This document shows, one piece after another, positions 1 through 7,064 of a DNA stretch of 56,630 nucleotides. The stretch comes from Vibrio bivalvicida. Its GTDB lineage: Bacteria > Pseudomonadota > Gammaproteobacteria > Enterobacterales > Vibrionaceae. Below the pieces are notes generated by a model. The model made no database searches. It had not been told where the DNA came from and saw only the letters and a list, made by a program, of their open reading frames with translations. Position numbers and translations under genes: made by a program. Where the stretch lies: assembly GCF_001399455.2 (NCBI RefSeq), contig NZ_LLEI02000026.1, positions 1 through 56,630 of the forward strand, in the 5' to 3' direction. Each line of letters begins with the position of its first letter. Within the stretch, counting starts at the first letter, position 1.

Positions 1-105
1 TTCCGAAGAAACCATTTGGATTATCATCAACGAGTGCCCACACAGATTGATAGGTTTATATTGTTAAAGAGCAGTGCTTTCGAGAAACTTTCTCTCGAAG
101 CGGAG
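1..105 (-). promoter_or_regulatory. 16S rRNA operon leader with boxA antiterminator
   Basis: Read on the minus strand, 62-73 gives TGCTCTTTAACA, the gammaproteobacterial rrn boxA. It is followed by the CAATCTGTGTGGGCACTC block that is typical of leaders just before 16S rRNA. A boxB-like hairpin (stem 76-85 with 93-101) precedes it. The mature 16S gene would begin beyond the left edge, so only the leader is present. A 16S-23S spacer can carry a similar boxA, but the two rrn-type promoters directly upstream favour the 16S leader. Confidence 0.85.
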
Positions 106-109
106 GTGA

Positions 110-137
110 ATTCTAGCGAGATAATTTGAAGAGTCAA
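110..137 (-). promoter_or_regulatory. rrn P2 promoter
   Basis: On the minus strand there is a -35 TTGACT (132-137), a 16-bp spacer and a -10 TAGAAT (110-115). It sits just upstream of the boxB/boxA leader, as rrn P2 does in enteric bacteria. Confidence 0.75.
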
Positions 138-225
138 ATACTTTTTCAAATTTATTTTCTCAGAAGCTTTTACCTCTCTGACTATCGCTGAAGCCTTGTG
201 GCGTCTGCCGTGTCAGTGGAAGCGC

Positions 226-253
226 ATTATAGGGAGTTCCAATTTTAAGGCAA
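226..253 (-). promoter_or_regulatory. rrn P1 promoter
   Basis: On the minus strand there is a -35 TTGCCT (248-253), a 16-bp spacer and a perfect -10 TATAAT (226-231), followed by a GC-rich discriminator GCGCTTCC. A 16-bp spacer and GC-rich discriminator are typical of growth-rate and ppGpp-controlled rRNA promoters. P1 lies about 115 bp upstream of P2. Confidence 0.75.
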
Positions 254-348
254 GAGAAAAAACACGTTTTTTTCATAAAAAAAGCCCGACTGAACACTAA
301 TCAGCCAGACCTTTAGTTACACCCACTTTACTCTCAATGTAGTCAGAT

Positions 349-374
349 GTTATCCACAAATCCCTGTGGATAAC
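349..374. repeat. Inverted pair of consensus DnaA boxes (perfect 10-bp palindrome arms)
   Basis: GTTATCCACA (349-358) and its exact inverted copy TGTGGATAAC (365-374) are separated by 6 bp. Each arm contains TTATCCACA, the consensus DnaA box. The right arm touches the stop codon of the HD-GYP gene. No T-tract follows on either strand, so a Rho-independent terminator is not supported. DnaA binding is inferred from the consensus only. Confidence 0.6.
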
Positions 375-1636
375 TACTCATCGGAATCAAAGAAATAGGA
401 AATTCGTGAACGTGGGTTTAAATACTCTCGCACTTTGTCAGGTAATTTACTCGGCAAGATAGCATTAACTATCTTTATCTCTTTTTCTGCTAGATCAATG
501 ATTGGGGCTTGAGTTCTAGGTACTGACGGATCATAGATAAGTACGTTAGGATGAAGAATATTTTGCGCATTTACCGAAATCACCAATCCGACCATATCAT
601 TTGATAACTGCACTACCGTACCTGGTGGATAGATTCCCATAAACTTAATCAACAGGCTCAAATTCTCACTATTATATTGATGCTTACAGTTCTTAAATAA
701 GTGAGATAACGCAACATAAGGTATCTTTTGTTCTGCAGGAATGTTGCTATGGCACAAATTGTCATAAGCGTTCGCCACTGAAACAATTTGGGTAAGCTCG
801 TCTATCTGATTTTCTTTTAAACCTTCGGGATAACCTGAGCCATCATTTAGCTCATGATGCTGAGCGATGACTGTGCGCGCAGTTTCCGGGAAGCTATCCA
901 TATTAGCAGCAATCTCTAGGCCATACTTAGTGTGCAGTTTGAGGTAATTCTTTTCAGGCTCGGTTAACTGCGTTGGCTTACGTAGTATCGCAGTAGGGAC
1001 CTTCACTTTTCCCATATCATGAAATAAAGAGGCAAAAGCAACTTCTTTTATCTGATCAGCGCTGAGTTTTTTAGCCTTAGCAATCATCATGGCGACTACG
1101 GATACGTTGAGCGAATGGAAGTAGATATCTTCAAACTCACTTTTTCCATTCATTAGATGTAGTGTGACATTATCATCACTCAGCAATTTATCGACTATAT
1201 CGTTGACCAACTGACTGGCTTCATCAACTGCCTGCTCTGGGCGGTTACGAATTTTATTCATCACAGCCCTCATTCGAGATAGCGAACGTTCGAACTCTTT
1301 CTCGCAATGGATGACACGTCGGCGATAAGCATTCAGTTTTTCAATTCTATCTTGCTTTTCTTTCCAAAGTTTTTGCGCTTCAAGGTCAATTTCTTCATGC
1401 AGCACTTCTTCTACATCTGCATTTGAATCTTCTTCAGCAACGGGTAAAGGTTGAGTATCACTCTGCGCAGTATTAATAAAGACGTGTTTGATCCCCAAAT
1501 GACGGATCATGCGAATCTGGTCTTCGTCTTTTATCTTGAAGCTATTAAATAAGAAGGGATGCTCATTCCACTTGACTGGAAGCCGAATATGCAACCCTGG
1601 CTGTAATCTATCTACTGTTATTTTGATGCTGGCCAC
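374..1636 (-). CDS. HD-GYP domain c-di-GMP phosphodiesterase with N-terminal DUF3391
   Basis: 420 residues. The N-terminal ~120 residues resemble the DUF3391 domain often found ahead of HD-GYP, with an acidic, coiled linker around residues 65-120. The HD-GYP domain has the metal-binding HD pair at 206-207 (SLFHDMGK) and the HHELNDGSGYP signature at 260-270, with GYP intact, so c-di-GMP hydrolysis to GMP is expected. There is no signal peptide or membrane segment, so it is cytosolic. The start is GTG at 1636 with no good Shine-Dalgarno sequence, so the N-terminus is less certain than the family call. It is monocistronic, with the DnaA-box palindrome immediately downstream. Confidence 0.9.
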   Translation of the reverse strand: MASIKITVDRLQPGLHIRLPVKWNEHPFLFNSFKIKDEDQIRMIRHLGIKHVFINTAQSDTQPLPVAEEDSNADVEEVLHEEIDLEAQKLWKEKQDRIEKLNAYRRRVIHCEKEFERSLSRMRAVMNKIRNRPEQAVDEASQLVNDIVDKLLSDDNVTLHLMNGKSEFEDIYFHSLNVSVVAMMIAKAKKLSADQIKEVAFASLFHDMGKVKVPTAILRKPTQLTEPEKNYLKLHTKYGLEIAANMDSFPETARTVIAQHHELNDGSGYPEGLKENQIDELTQIVSVANAYDNLCHSNIPAEQKIPYVALSHLFKNCKHQYNSENLSLLIKFMGIYPPGTVVQLSNDMVGLVISVNAQNILHPNVLIYDPSVPRTQAPIIDLAEKEIKIVNAILPSKLPDKVREYLNPRSRISYFFDSDE

Positions 1637-1756
1637 GATCTATATACAACTTATCTATTTATAACCAATTTATAATTTTAATTGATTGACAATATGAATT
1701 CACCACTAGTGAGTGTTAAGTGAGAGATCAATAACACGTCAGATTGTGTGTTTTTG

Positions 1757-2164
1757 TTACCTGACTAAATCACAGTTAAGTATCCAACGAACTCCAAACT
1801 TATCTTCAATTTTACCAAAACGGGCTCCCCACGGCGCATCGGCAAGTGGCATCATGATGTGCCCACCGTGAGACAACTTGTCAAAAATACGCGCCTGCTC
1901 ATCGAGATCGGTTAACACAATTGCCAAAGCGATGTTATTGCCGCTACGTTCTTGTGCGAGTATTCCATCAGAGAGCATCAGCTTCAGGCCGAATGCCTCA
2001 AACTCTGCATGCATTACCCAGTTAGGATCCGCCCCCTCTATTTGCTGGGGAGCATCTTTGAAAAGTTGCTTGGTTACAACGACACCAGCAAAACACCTAT
2101 GGTAAAAGTCGAGTGCTTCTTCACAACGACCAGCAAAAAATAAGTAAGGGGTAACTTGATACAT
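1757..2164 (-). CDS. PhnB/YjdN-like VOC (glyoxalase-fold) family protein
   Basis: 135 residues, the usual size of the single-module PhnB-like branch of the vicinal-oxygen-chelate superfamily. It starts with the typical MYQVTPYLFFAGRCEEALDFY pattern and ends with WGARFGKIEDKFGVRW. These often annotated '3-demethylubiquinone-9 methyltransferase-like' proteins have no confirmed methyltransferase activity, and the substrate is unknown. It stands alone, with an AT-rich region on each side. Confidence 0.8.
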   Translation of the reverse strand: MYQVTPYLFFAGRCEEALDFYHRCFAGVVVTKQLFKDAPQQIEGADPNWVMHAEFEAFGLKLMLSDGILAQERSGNNIALAIVLTDLDEQARIFDKLSHGGHIMMPLADAPWGARFGKIEDKFGVRWILNCDLVR

Positions 2165-2352
2165 TGTTTATCTCCATGTTGTTATTTTAAAGATAGACAG
2201 TTTTTTTCTAACTAGCCGAAAATTTTAGCTTTTTTGGAGAACAACACTGACTGGATTCTAAATGAATCTGACCACATAAGTCTGGGCAACGTTGACTGAC
2301 TGAAGACAAATCACCACTGAACTGTTTGCATTTATATACAGCTAAAACGACA

Positions 2353-2378
2353 AAAGGCCGCTATATAAAGCGACCTTT
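2353..2378 (-). terminator. Terminator of the decayed tRNA-Leu copy
   Basis: Stem 2353-2362 with 2369-2378. In the minus-strand RNA one pair is a U-G wobble. A T-rich tract (TTTTGTCGTTTT) follows on that strand. It is nearly identical to the terminator at 2483-2507, 130 bp away. Confidence 0.7.
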
Positions 2379-2385
2379 CTAAATA

Positions 2386-2437
2386 TGGTACAGATAGACA
2401 GACTGGACAGGCATTCCTGCCACCACCAAGGAGGCAA
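2386..2437 (-). pseudogene. Decayed tRNA-Leu 3' half (tandem duplicate remnant)
   Basis: On the minus strand this stretch parallels the variable loop, T arm and CCA end of the intact tRNA-Leu at 2515-2599: TTGCCT, a G-rich segment, then GTACCAT leading into a near-identical terminator. The T arm is degraded (it can form GGCAGGAATGCC but lacks TTCAAGTCC), and no 5' half is recognisable. The duplicated tail plus terminator recalls the rtT repeats of the E. coli tyrT operon. Whether the transcript has a function is unknown. Confidence 0.55.
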
Positions 2438-2482
2438 CGCTTAGACGTTACCTTTATGTATTTTACAATGACTAAAACGACG

Positions 2483-2507
2483 AAAGGCCGCTGTAAAAGC
2501 GACCTTT
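2483..2507 (-). terminator. Terminator of tRNA-Leu
   Basis: Stem 2483-2492 with 2498-2507, followed on the minus strand by a T-rich tract. It begins 8 bp after the CCA end of tRNA-Leu(CAA). Confidence 0.75.
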
Positions 2508-2514
2508 CTATGTA

Positions 2515-2599
2515 TGGTACCGGTGGGCGGACTTGAACCGCCACGCCCGAAGGCAACGGATTTTGAATCCGTCGTGTATACCAATTTCACCACACCGGC
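2515..2599 (-). tRNA. tRNA-Leu (anticodon CAA)
   Basis: 85 nt on the minus strand. It has a GCCGGTG/CACCGGT acceptor stem, an anticodon loop TTCAAAA giving CAA, a long class II variable arm, a TTCAAGTCC T-loop and an encoded CCA. It reads UUG codons. A promoter lies at 2630-2657 and terminators follow at 2483-2507 and 2353-2378. Confidence 0.95.
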
Positions 2600-2629
2600 A
2601 TCTCTGGGCTTTACCCTTTGATGCTTTGC

Positions 2630-2657
2630 ATTATACGTATGCATTTAAGCTCTGCAA
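2630..2657 (-). promoter_or_regulatory. Promoter of tRNA-Leu
   Basis: On the minus strand there is a -35 TTGCAG (2652-2657), a 16-bp spacer and a perfect -10 TATAAT (2630-2635). The -10 lies about 30 bp upstream of the mature tRNA 5' end. Confidence 0.65.
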
Positions 2658-2787
2658 GGAAAAAACCTTAGATAACCATCGTTTGCTGATATTTTCACCA
2701 CAAGAGATGTTCCCGGAACGCAAATCATTACTCGGTGTTCTACTGTCTATACTGACAGAAGAGCAAATCGAAATTGAGGTATCTTAT

Positions 2788-3567
2788 ATGCGGTCGTACA
2801 TATATCGGTTGTTCACCATGCTCGTACTAACCACCATCTTAAGTAAGGTGGCTATAGCGACAACGTTAACTCTCGCATACTCAGATGTAGAGTCTTACCC
2901 CTTCCAAATTGGTAACGGCACTCATATTGCGGAACCTCCCGGTCTTGCATTAGATGTACTCAATCAGGCATCTAACCAGCTAGAAATAGAGATAAACTAC
3001 CTTCGTTTACCGGGAAAGAGAGTGCTTGATTATATTGCCACTGGTGAAGTAGACGGAGGGTTTATTTTTTCCTACAACGCTAATCGCGCTCGGTTTGCTG
3101 ATTATCCGATGCAGAATGGAACTCTTGATAGTACAAAACGCATCGCTAAGCTAGGTTACTACTTCTATAAGCTAAAACAGCACTCATTAGATTGGAATGG
3201 GTCTAATTTTGATAAGTTAGAAGACAAGCTGATAGCGGCTCACCTAGGTTTTTCTATTACAGAGCAGCTCAAACAAAACAATATTCTGGTGCATGAAGCA
3301 AAAAACACCGAGCAGTTATTCCATATGTTGAGATCCAAACGCATCGATGCCATTGCGATTCAAGACACTATGGCTCAGCAGTACCTTAAAGATAAGCCTT
3401 GGTCTGATCAAATAGAACAAGTGTTTCCTGCAATCACAACCAAAGACTATTTCCTAATATTTGGCCTGCAATTTTCAAAAGATAACCCAGAACTCGTGCA
3501 GACAATATGGCAAACCGTTGGTGCAGTAAGGGAGGATGTGATCGAAGTACAGAGGAAACATTACTAA
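2788..3567 (+). CDS. Orphan periplasmic solute-binding protein (SBP_bac_3-like)
   Basis: 259 residues from ATG 2788, which has GAGGT 7 nt upstream. The open frame extends left to 2533, but that would overlap the tRNA-Leu gene and precede the signal peptide, so the later start is used. A signal peptide (MRSYIYRLF followed by a hydrophobic run ending in VAIATT) leads into a periplasmic binding-protein fold resembling amino-acid ABC receptors. Visible traits are the YPF segment near the start and the GEVDGGFIFS lobe-1 pattern. No permease or ATPase is adjacent, so it may serve another transporter or act as a sensor. The ligand is unknown. Confidence 0.75.
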   Translation: MRSYIYRLFTMLVLTTILSKVAIATTLTLAYSDVESYPFQIGNGTHIAEPPGLALDVLNQASNQLEIEINYLRLPGKRVLDYIATGEVDGGFIFSYNANRARFADYPMQNGTLDSTKRIAKLGYYFYKLKQHSLDWNGSNFDKLEDKLIAAHLGFSITEQLKQNNILVHEAKNTEQLFHMLRSKRIDAIAIQDTMAQQYLKDKPWSDQIEQVFPAITTKDYFLIFGLQFSKDNPELVQTIWQTVGAVREDVIEVQRKHY

Positions 3568-3698
3568 CTGCTAGCTGGAATGTTCCGTTAAAGCCTCTTG
3601 AAGTGCGACCAATTGAAGAGTCTGTGCGCAAGCTCTCTTTTCAGGGCATTTTTGACACTATATTCTGTCGACTTATTTTGTTTATGTAAGTGAGTGTT

Positions 3699-4175
3699 AT
3701 GTCTGCAACAAACTCTTTGCCACCAGCGGGACTATTTCGCCGTTTAGGGGCGCTTTTATACGATAGCCTAATTATTATTGCGGTTGAAATGATGGCTGCG
3801 GGTGTCGTGGTTGCTATTTTGCACGCCTTAATGGCGATGGGTTTGTTTCATTTGGGTGAGTTTGAAGATGTCAGCGCCTTTCTGACTCATCATCCACTAT
3901 GGAGTCCAGTTTACACCGCTTACCTAGCGTTTGTTTGGATCTATTTCTTTGTTTATTTTTGGACTCGTGCTGGTCAAACGCTAGGAATGCGAGCTTGGAA
4001 ACTGCACATGCGCAGTAATGATGGTTCTCCGGTTACAGTGACTCAGGCACTGATTCGCATCGGCACTTCAGGCTTTGGTCTTGCCAACTTAACCGTTCCT
4101 ATCGATCCGAAAAAACGGGGCTTTCACGATATTTGGGCCAAAACCCAAGTGGTGGTACTACCAAAAGCGAACTAG
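3699..4175 (+). CDS. RDD family membrane protein
   Basis: 158 residues from ATG 3699, chosen because AAGTGAG lies just upstream; an in-frame GTG at 3690 would add three residues. It has the RDD-family features: the FRRLGALLYDSLII opening with conserved Arg and Asp, two hydrophobic helices (about 20-45 and 70-90), and TRAGQTLGMRAWKLHM. The function of most RDD proteins is unknown, although some have been linked to ion exchange. It converges on luxS with a shared terminator between them. Confidence 0.85.
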   Translation: MSATNSLPPAGLFRRLGALLYDSLIIIAVEMMAAGVVVAILHALMAMGLFHLGEFEDVSAFLTHHPLWSPVYTAYLAFVWIYFFVYFWTRAGQTLGMRAWKLHMRSNDGSPVTVTQALIRIGTSGFGLANLTVPIDPKKRGFHDIWAKTQVVVLPKAN

Positions 4176-4195
4176 TCGCTCATTCGAAAGCAAAA

Positions 4196-4220
4196 AAGGA
4201 AGGCATTTGGCCTTCCTTTC
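4196..4220. terminator. Bidirectional terminator between RDD gene and luxS
   Basis: Stem 4196-4205 with 4211-4220 (10 bp, GGAAGGC core) and loop ATTTG. There are A/T tracts on both sides, so it can end both the plus-strand RDD transcript and the minus-strand luxS transcript. Confidence 0.8.
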
Positions 4221-4235
4221 CTATTTTAGTCATGA

Positions 4236-4754
4236 CTAATCGATTTTAAGTTCTTTTAGCATTTCTTCTGGTAGAGCAAGCTCATCGTTCTTGTTTACAG
4301 AAATTCCAGCAGCAAGAATCGCTTCAGCAATCTGCTTTGCTTCATCTAAAGAGTGCATCGCTGCGGTGCCACATTGATACTCATTCAACTCTGGGATTTT
4401 GTTTTGACTCTCGACCTTAAGTACATCTTTCATCGCTGCTAACCAGGCATCAGCCACTTGCTGCTCTTGTGGTGTACCAATCAAGCTCATGTAGAATCCG
4501 GTACGGCACCCCATTGGAGAGATGTCAATAATTTCAACCACATCACTATTAAGGTGGTTACGCATAAAACCCGCATAAAGGTGCTCAAGCGTGTGAATGC
4601 CTCTTTCTGACAAAATGTCTTTATTTGGTGCGGTGAAGCGTAGGTCAAATACCGTGATGGTATCACCTTTTGGGGTTGTCATGGTTTTTGCCACGCGAAC
4701 TGCAGGCGCATTCATTCGTGTGTGGTCTACGGTAAAACTATCAAGTAACGGCAT
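4236..4754 (-). CDS. luxS: S-ribosylhomocysteine lyase (AI-2 synthase)
   Basis: 172 residues, the normal Vibrio LuxS length. It cleaves S-ribosylhomocysteine to homocysteine and DPD, the precursor of autoinducer-2, and recycles the activated methyl group. The metal-site HTLEH motif has H54 and H58 with E57 between, and C128 in [10 protein letters not shown] completes the site. The catalytic cysteine is C83 in MGCRTGFY. It is the last gene of a minus-strand run gshA, SLT lipoprotein, luxS (gaps of 9 and 24 nt), probably co-transcribed, and ends at a strong terminator. gshA-luxS proximity is also seen in E. coli. Confidence 0.97.
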   Translation of the reverse strand: MPLLDSFTVDHTRMNAPAVRVAKTMTTPKGDTITVFDLRFTAPNKDILSERGIHTLEHLYAGFMRNHLNSDVVEIIDISPMGCRTGFYMSLIGTPQEQQVADAWLAAMKDVLKVESQNKIPELNEYQCGTAAMHSLDEAKQIAEAILAAGISVNKNDELALPEEMLKELKID

Positions 4755-4778
4755 TGTACTTCTCCATGTTAACTGCTC

Positions 4779-5378
4779 TTAAAACAACCAGCTTCTATTG
4801 TCTTCTAATTCTTGTCGGCACTGTTTAAGTTGCCAACCATAATCCTTTGCTTGCTGCTCTACTTTGCGAGCAACTTTTACCAATGAAGGTTTACCCTGGT
4901 AGCTTTTTCTTTTAAAGCCCCCGCGCCCTTCGTGGTATGCCAAATACTGATTGTAAGCATCCCACTTAGATACCCCAAGCTGTTTTTGAGTAGCATCGGT
5001 ATACCAGCCAACAAACATCAGCGCATCAGCAAAATCTGTTCTCGAACCGCCGTGATTGGTTGCTTTCTGGAAGTCTTCCCAAGCAGGATCTTGCGCCTGA
5101 GCGTAACCATAGGCACTACTCACGCGCCCCCAAGGAATAATGCCTAACAAATAATCCTTCGGTGGTCTGGCGTCGTGCCTAAAGCTGCTTTCTTGCTTTA
5201 TAAACGCCATTGAGACTTGGATCGGTGTTCCCCACTCTTCTTGCATATCTAGAGCATCGTCATACCAGTCTGGTTTTTCGCGGAATATCTCACACAAGTT
5301 AGACTGATTTTTAGGTGGTGCGGTGGCACAACCGCCTAGCACTGCAAAACTAAGTATGACAACAAATATCCTTATCAC
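4779..5378 (-). CDS. Transglycosylase SLT-domain lipoprotein
   Basis: 199 residues. The lipobox LGGC places the lipidated cysteine at residue 17, so it should be anchored in the outer or inner membrane facing the periplasm. The SLT (lysozyme-like) domain has the catalytic Glu at 63 in FIKQESSF, followed by SSAYGYAQAQDPAW, which parallels the GLMQ region of other family members. Cleavage of peptidoglycan glycan strands is inferred. It sits between gshA and luxS, 9 nt from gshA and 24 nt from luxS, so probable co-expression. Confidence 0.88.
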   Translation of the reverse strand: MIRIFVVILSFAVLGGCATAPPKNQSNLCEIFREKPDWYDDALDMQEEWGTPIQVSMAFIKQESSFRHDARPPKDYLLGIIPWGRVSSAYGYAQAQDPAWEDFQKATNHGGSRTDFADALMFVGWYTDATQKQLGVSKWDAYNQYLAYHEGRGGFKRKSYQGKPSLVKVARKVEQQAKDYGWQLKQCRQELEDNRSWLF

Positions 5379-5387
5379 TTGGTTTCC

Positions 5388-6956
5388 TTATGCTTTTAAG
5401 TAGGCAAAGTACTCTTGAAGAAAATCATCAAAGCTTTGTTTATCCATCGCCTCTGCTTCAGACTGAGCAATACGAGAGCGCTCAACCTCAAGCTCCATTT
5501 CAGATTCACTATAAATACGGTAGCAATGACCTAAATGCTGCTGGCGATACTCTTTTCCAATTTCACAACCGACTTTACCTAAGCCCCCGAAACGCTTGGT
5601 ATCTTCAAGTAACTGGCCCGAAATAGTTTGCTCTGGATGATCAATCCACGCGAGTAACTTATAACAAACAGCTTGATACTCCTCGCCTCCATTTACAGCA
5701 TCCATTTTTTCGGCAATTTGAGTGAGTTCAACAAATACACGCTTTGCCCAATCTTGCAAAGTAAGGATCTCGCCTTTACAGCCGATTTGCAGCTCTAAAC
5801 CATATCTGCGCCCTTCGATAATCACCTTGTTCCAGTTCTCGCGCCAACACGCCTGTTCACAATGATCCATTGGTTCGGATTCTGTTAGCGCAGACCAAGT
5901 TAAGAACAGATCTAAAAAGCGTACCTGATCTTCACTGATGCCTATCGCACTGTAAGGGTTCACATCGAGAGAGCGTACTTCTATGTACTCGACACCACCA
6001 CGCGCAAGAGCTTCAGAAGGTTTTTCACCTGCCTCTGCCACACGTTTAGGACGAATTGGCGCATAAAGTTCATTTTCTATTTGCAGCACATTACTGTTGA
6101 GCTGGCGGTACTCATCACCAACTTTTATGCCAATCTCTGCAAACTCTGGAGAAGGCGTTCGAATCGCTTTATTCAAACCTTCTAGGTATTCATCTAAGCT
6201 GTTAAAACCGATCTTAAGCGCGCTTTGTGCACTATTGGTATAACCGAGGTCACTCAATCGTAACGAAGTTGCATGCGGCAAATACAGAGTGCCACCAATG
6301 CTTTCAAATGGTAGTTTTGTCTCTCGACCTTGGATAAATGAGCCACACAGAGCTGGCGACGCACCAAAGAAGTAAGGAATTAACCAGCCAAAACGGTAGT
6401 AGTTACGGATCAGGCCAAAGTAAGCTTCTGACTTACTGTCTTGTCTCTGCTCATCACTCTGTTCTCCATATAACTGCTCCCAAAAAGAGTCAGGGAATGA
6501 AAAGTTAAAATGAACACCCGAGATAATTTGCATCAAGCTGCCGTAGCGATGTTTGAGGCCTTCTCGATACAGCGTTTTCATTTTGCCAGAATTCGATGAG
6601 CCATACTGAGCGAGGTTGATATCATCTTCGCTGCCAACATAACAAGGCATTGAAAGCGGCCACATTTTTTCTGCACCCAACTTAGTCTGAGTAAAATGAT
6701 GAATATCCTCGAGCTGAGCAGTTAACGTCGAGATACTACTTGAGACAGGAGTAATAAACTCTAACAATGACTCCGAAAAATCAGTGGTAATCCAATTATT
6801 AGCGTAAGCCGAACCAAGCTCACTTGGGTGAGGGGTCGTTGCTAGGTGCCCATCTTGGTGGTATCGCAGCGTCTCACGCTCTACACCCCGTCCGAAACTC
6901 TTAAATACTTCTGGGTTTTGTGCAACTCGCTCCAGTCGCGCAGCAAATTCAGTCAA
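5388..6956 (-). CDS. gshA: Glutamate-cysteine ligase
   Basis: 522 residues, the usual length of the proteobacterial GshA type. It makes gamma-glutamylcysteine from glutamate, cysteine and ATP, the first and rate-limiting step of glutathione synthesis. Recognisable family blocks include [12 protein letters not shown] near the N-terminus, [23 protein letters not shown] and [17 protein letters not shown]. It heads the gshA-SLT-luxS run. Upstream, a terminator at 7017-7040 separates it from the M16 peptidase, so gshA should have its own promoter in 6957-7016. Confidence 0.96.
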   Translation of the reverse strand: MTEFAARLERVAQNPEVFKSFGRGVERETLRYHQDGHLATTPHPSELGSAYANNWITTDFSESLLEFITPVSSSISTLTAQLEDIHHFTQTKLGAEKMWPLSMPCYVGSEDDINLAQYGSSNSGKMKTLYREGLKHRYGSLMQIISGVHFNFSFPDSFWEQLYGEQSDEQRQDSKSEAYFGLIRNYYRFGWLIPYFFGASPALCGSFIQGRETKLPFESIGGTLYLPHATSLRLSDLGYTNSAQSALKIGFNSLDEYLEGLNKAIRTPSPEFAEIGIKVGDEYRQLNSNVLQIENELYAPIRPKRVAEAGEKPSEALARGGVEYIEVRSLDVNPYSAIGISEDQVRFLDLFLTWSALTESEPMDHCEQACWRENWNKVIIEGRRYGLELQIGCKGEILTLQDWAKRVFVELTQIAEKMDAVNGGEEYQAVCYKLLAWIDHPEQTISGQLLEDTKRFGGLGKVGCEIGKEYRQQHLGHCYRIYSESEMELEVERSRIAQSEAEAMDKQSFDDFLQEYFAYLKA

Positions 6957-7016
6957 AATGAAGGTCGCTTATATCAATGGTTTGGTTGTGATACCAAACT
7001 GGCTAAACAAATTATT

Positions 7017-7040
7017 AAGGGTGACTACAGTCACCCTTTA
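7017..7040 (-). terminator. Terminator after the M16 peptidase gene
   Basis: Palindrome AAGGGTGACT / AGTCACCCTT (7017-7026 and 7029-7038). It is downstream of the M16 stop on the minus strand and followed there by an AT-rich, imperfect T-tract. Confidence 0.6.
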
Positions 7041-7064
7041 GCTATGCACTATGTTATGTGTACT

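Noticed and set aside
2533..2787. N-terminal extension of the first binding-protein frame
   Set aside because: It overlaps the tRNA-Leu gene, and the signal peptide starts only at the ATG at 2788.
4755..4778. MicA-type small RNA near luxS
   Set aside because: The gaps around luxS are only 24 and 60 bp, too small for the gene found between gshA and luxS in E. coli.
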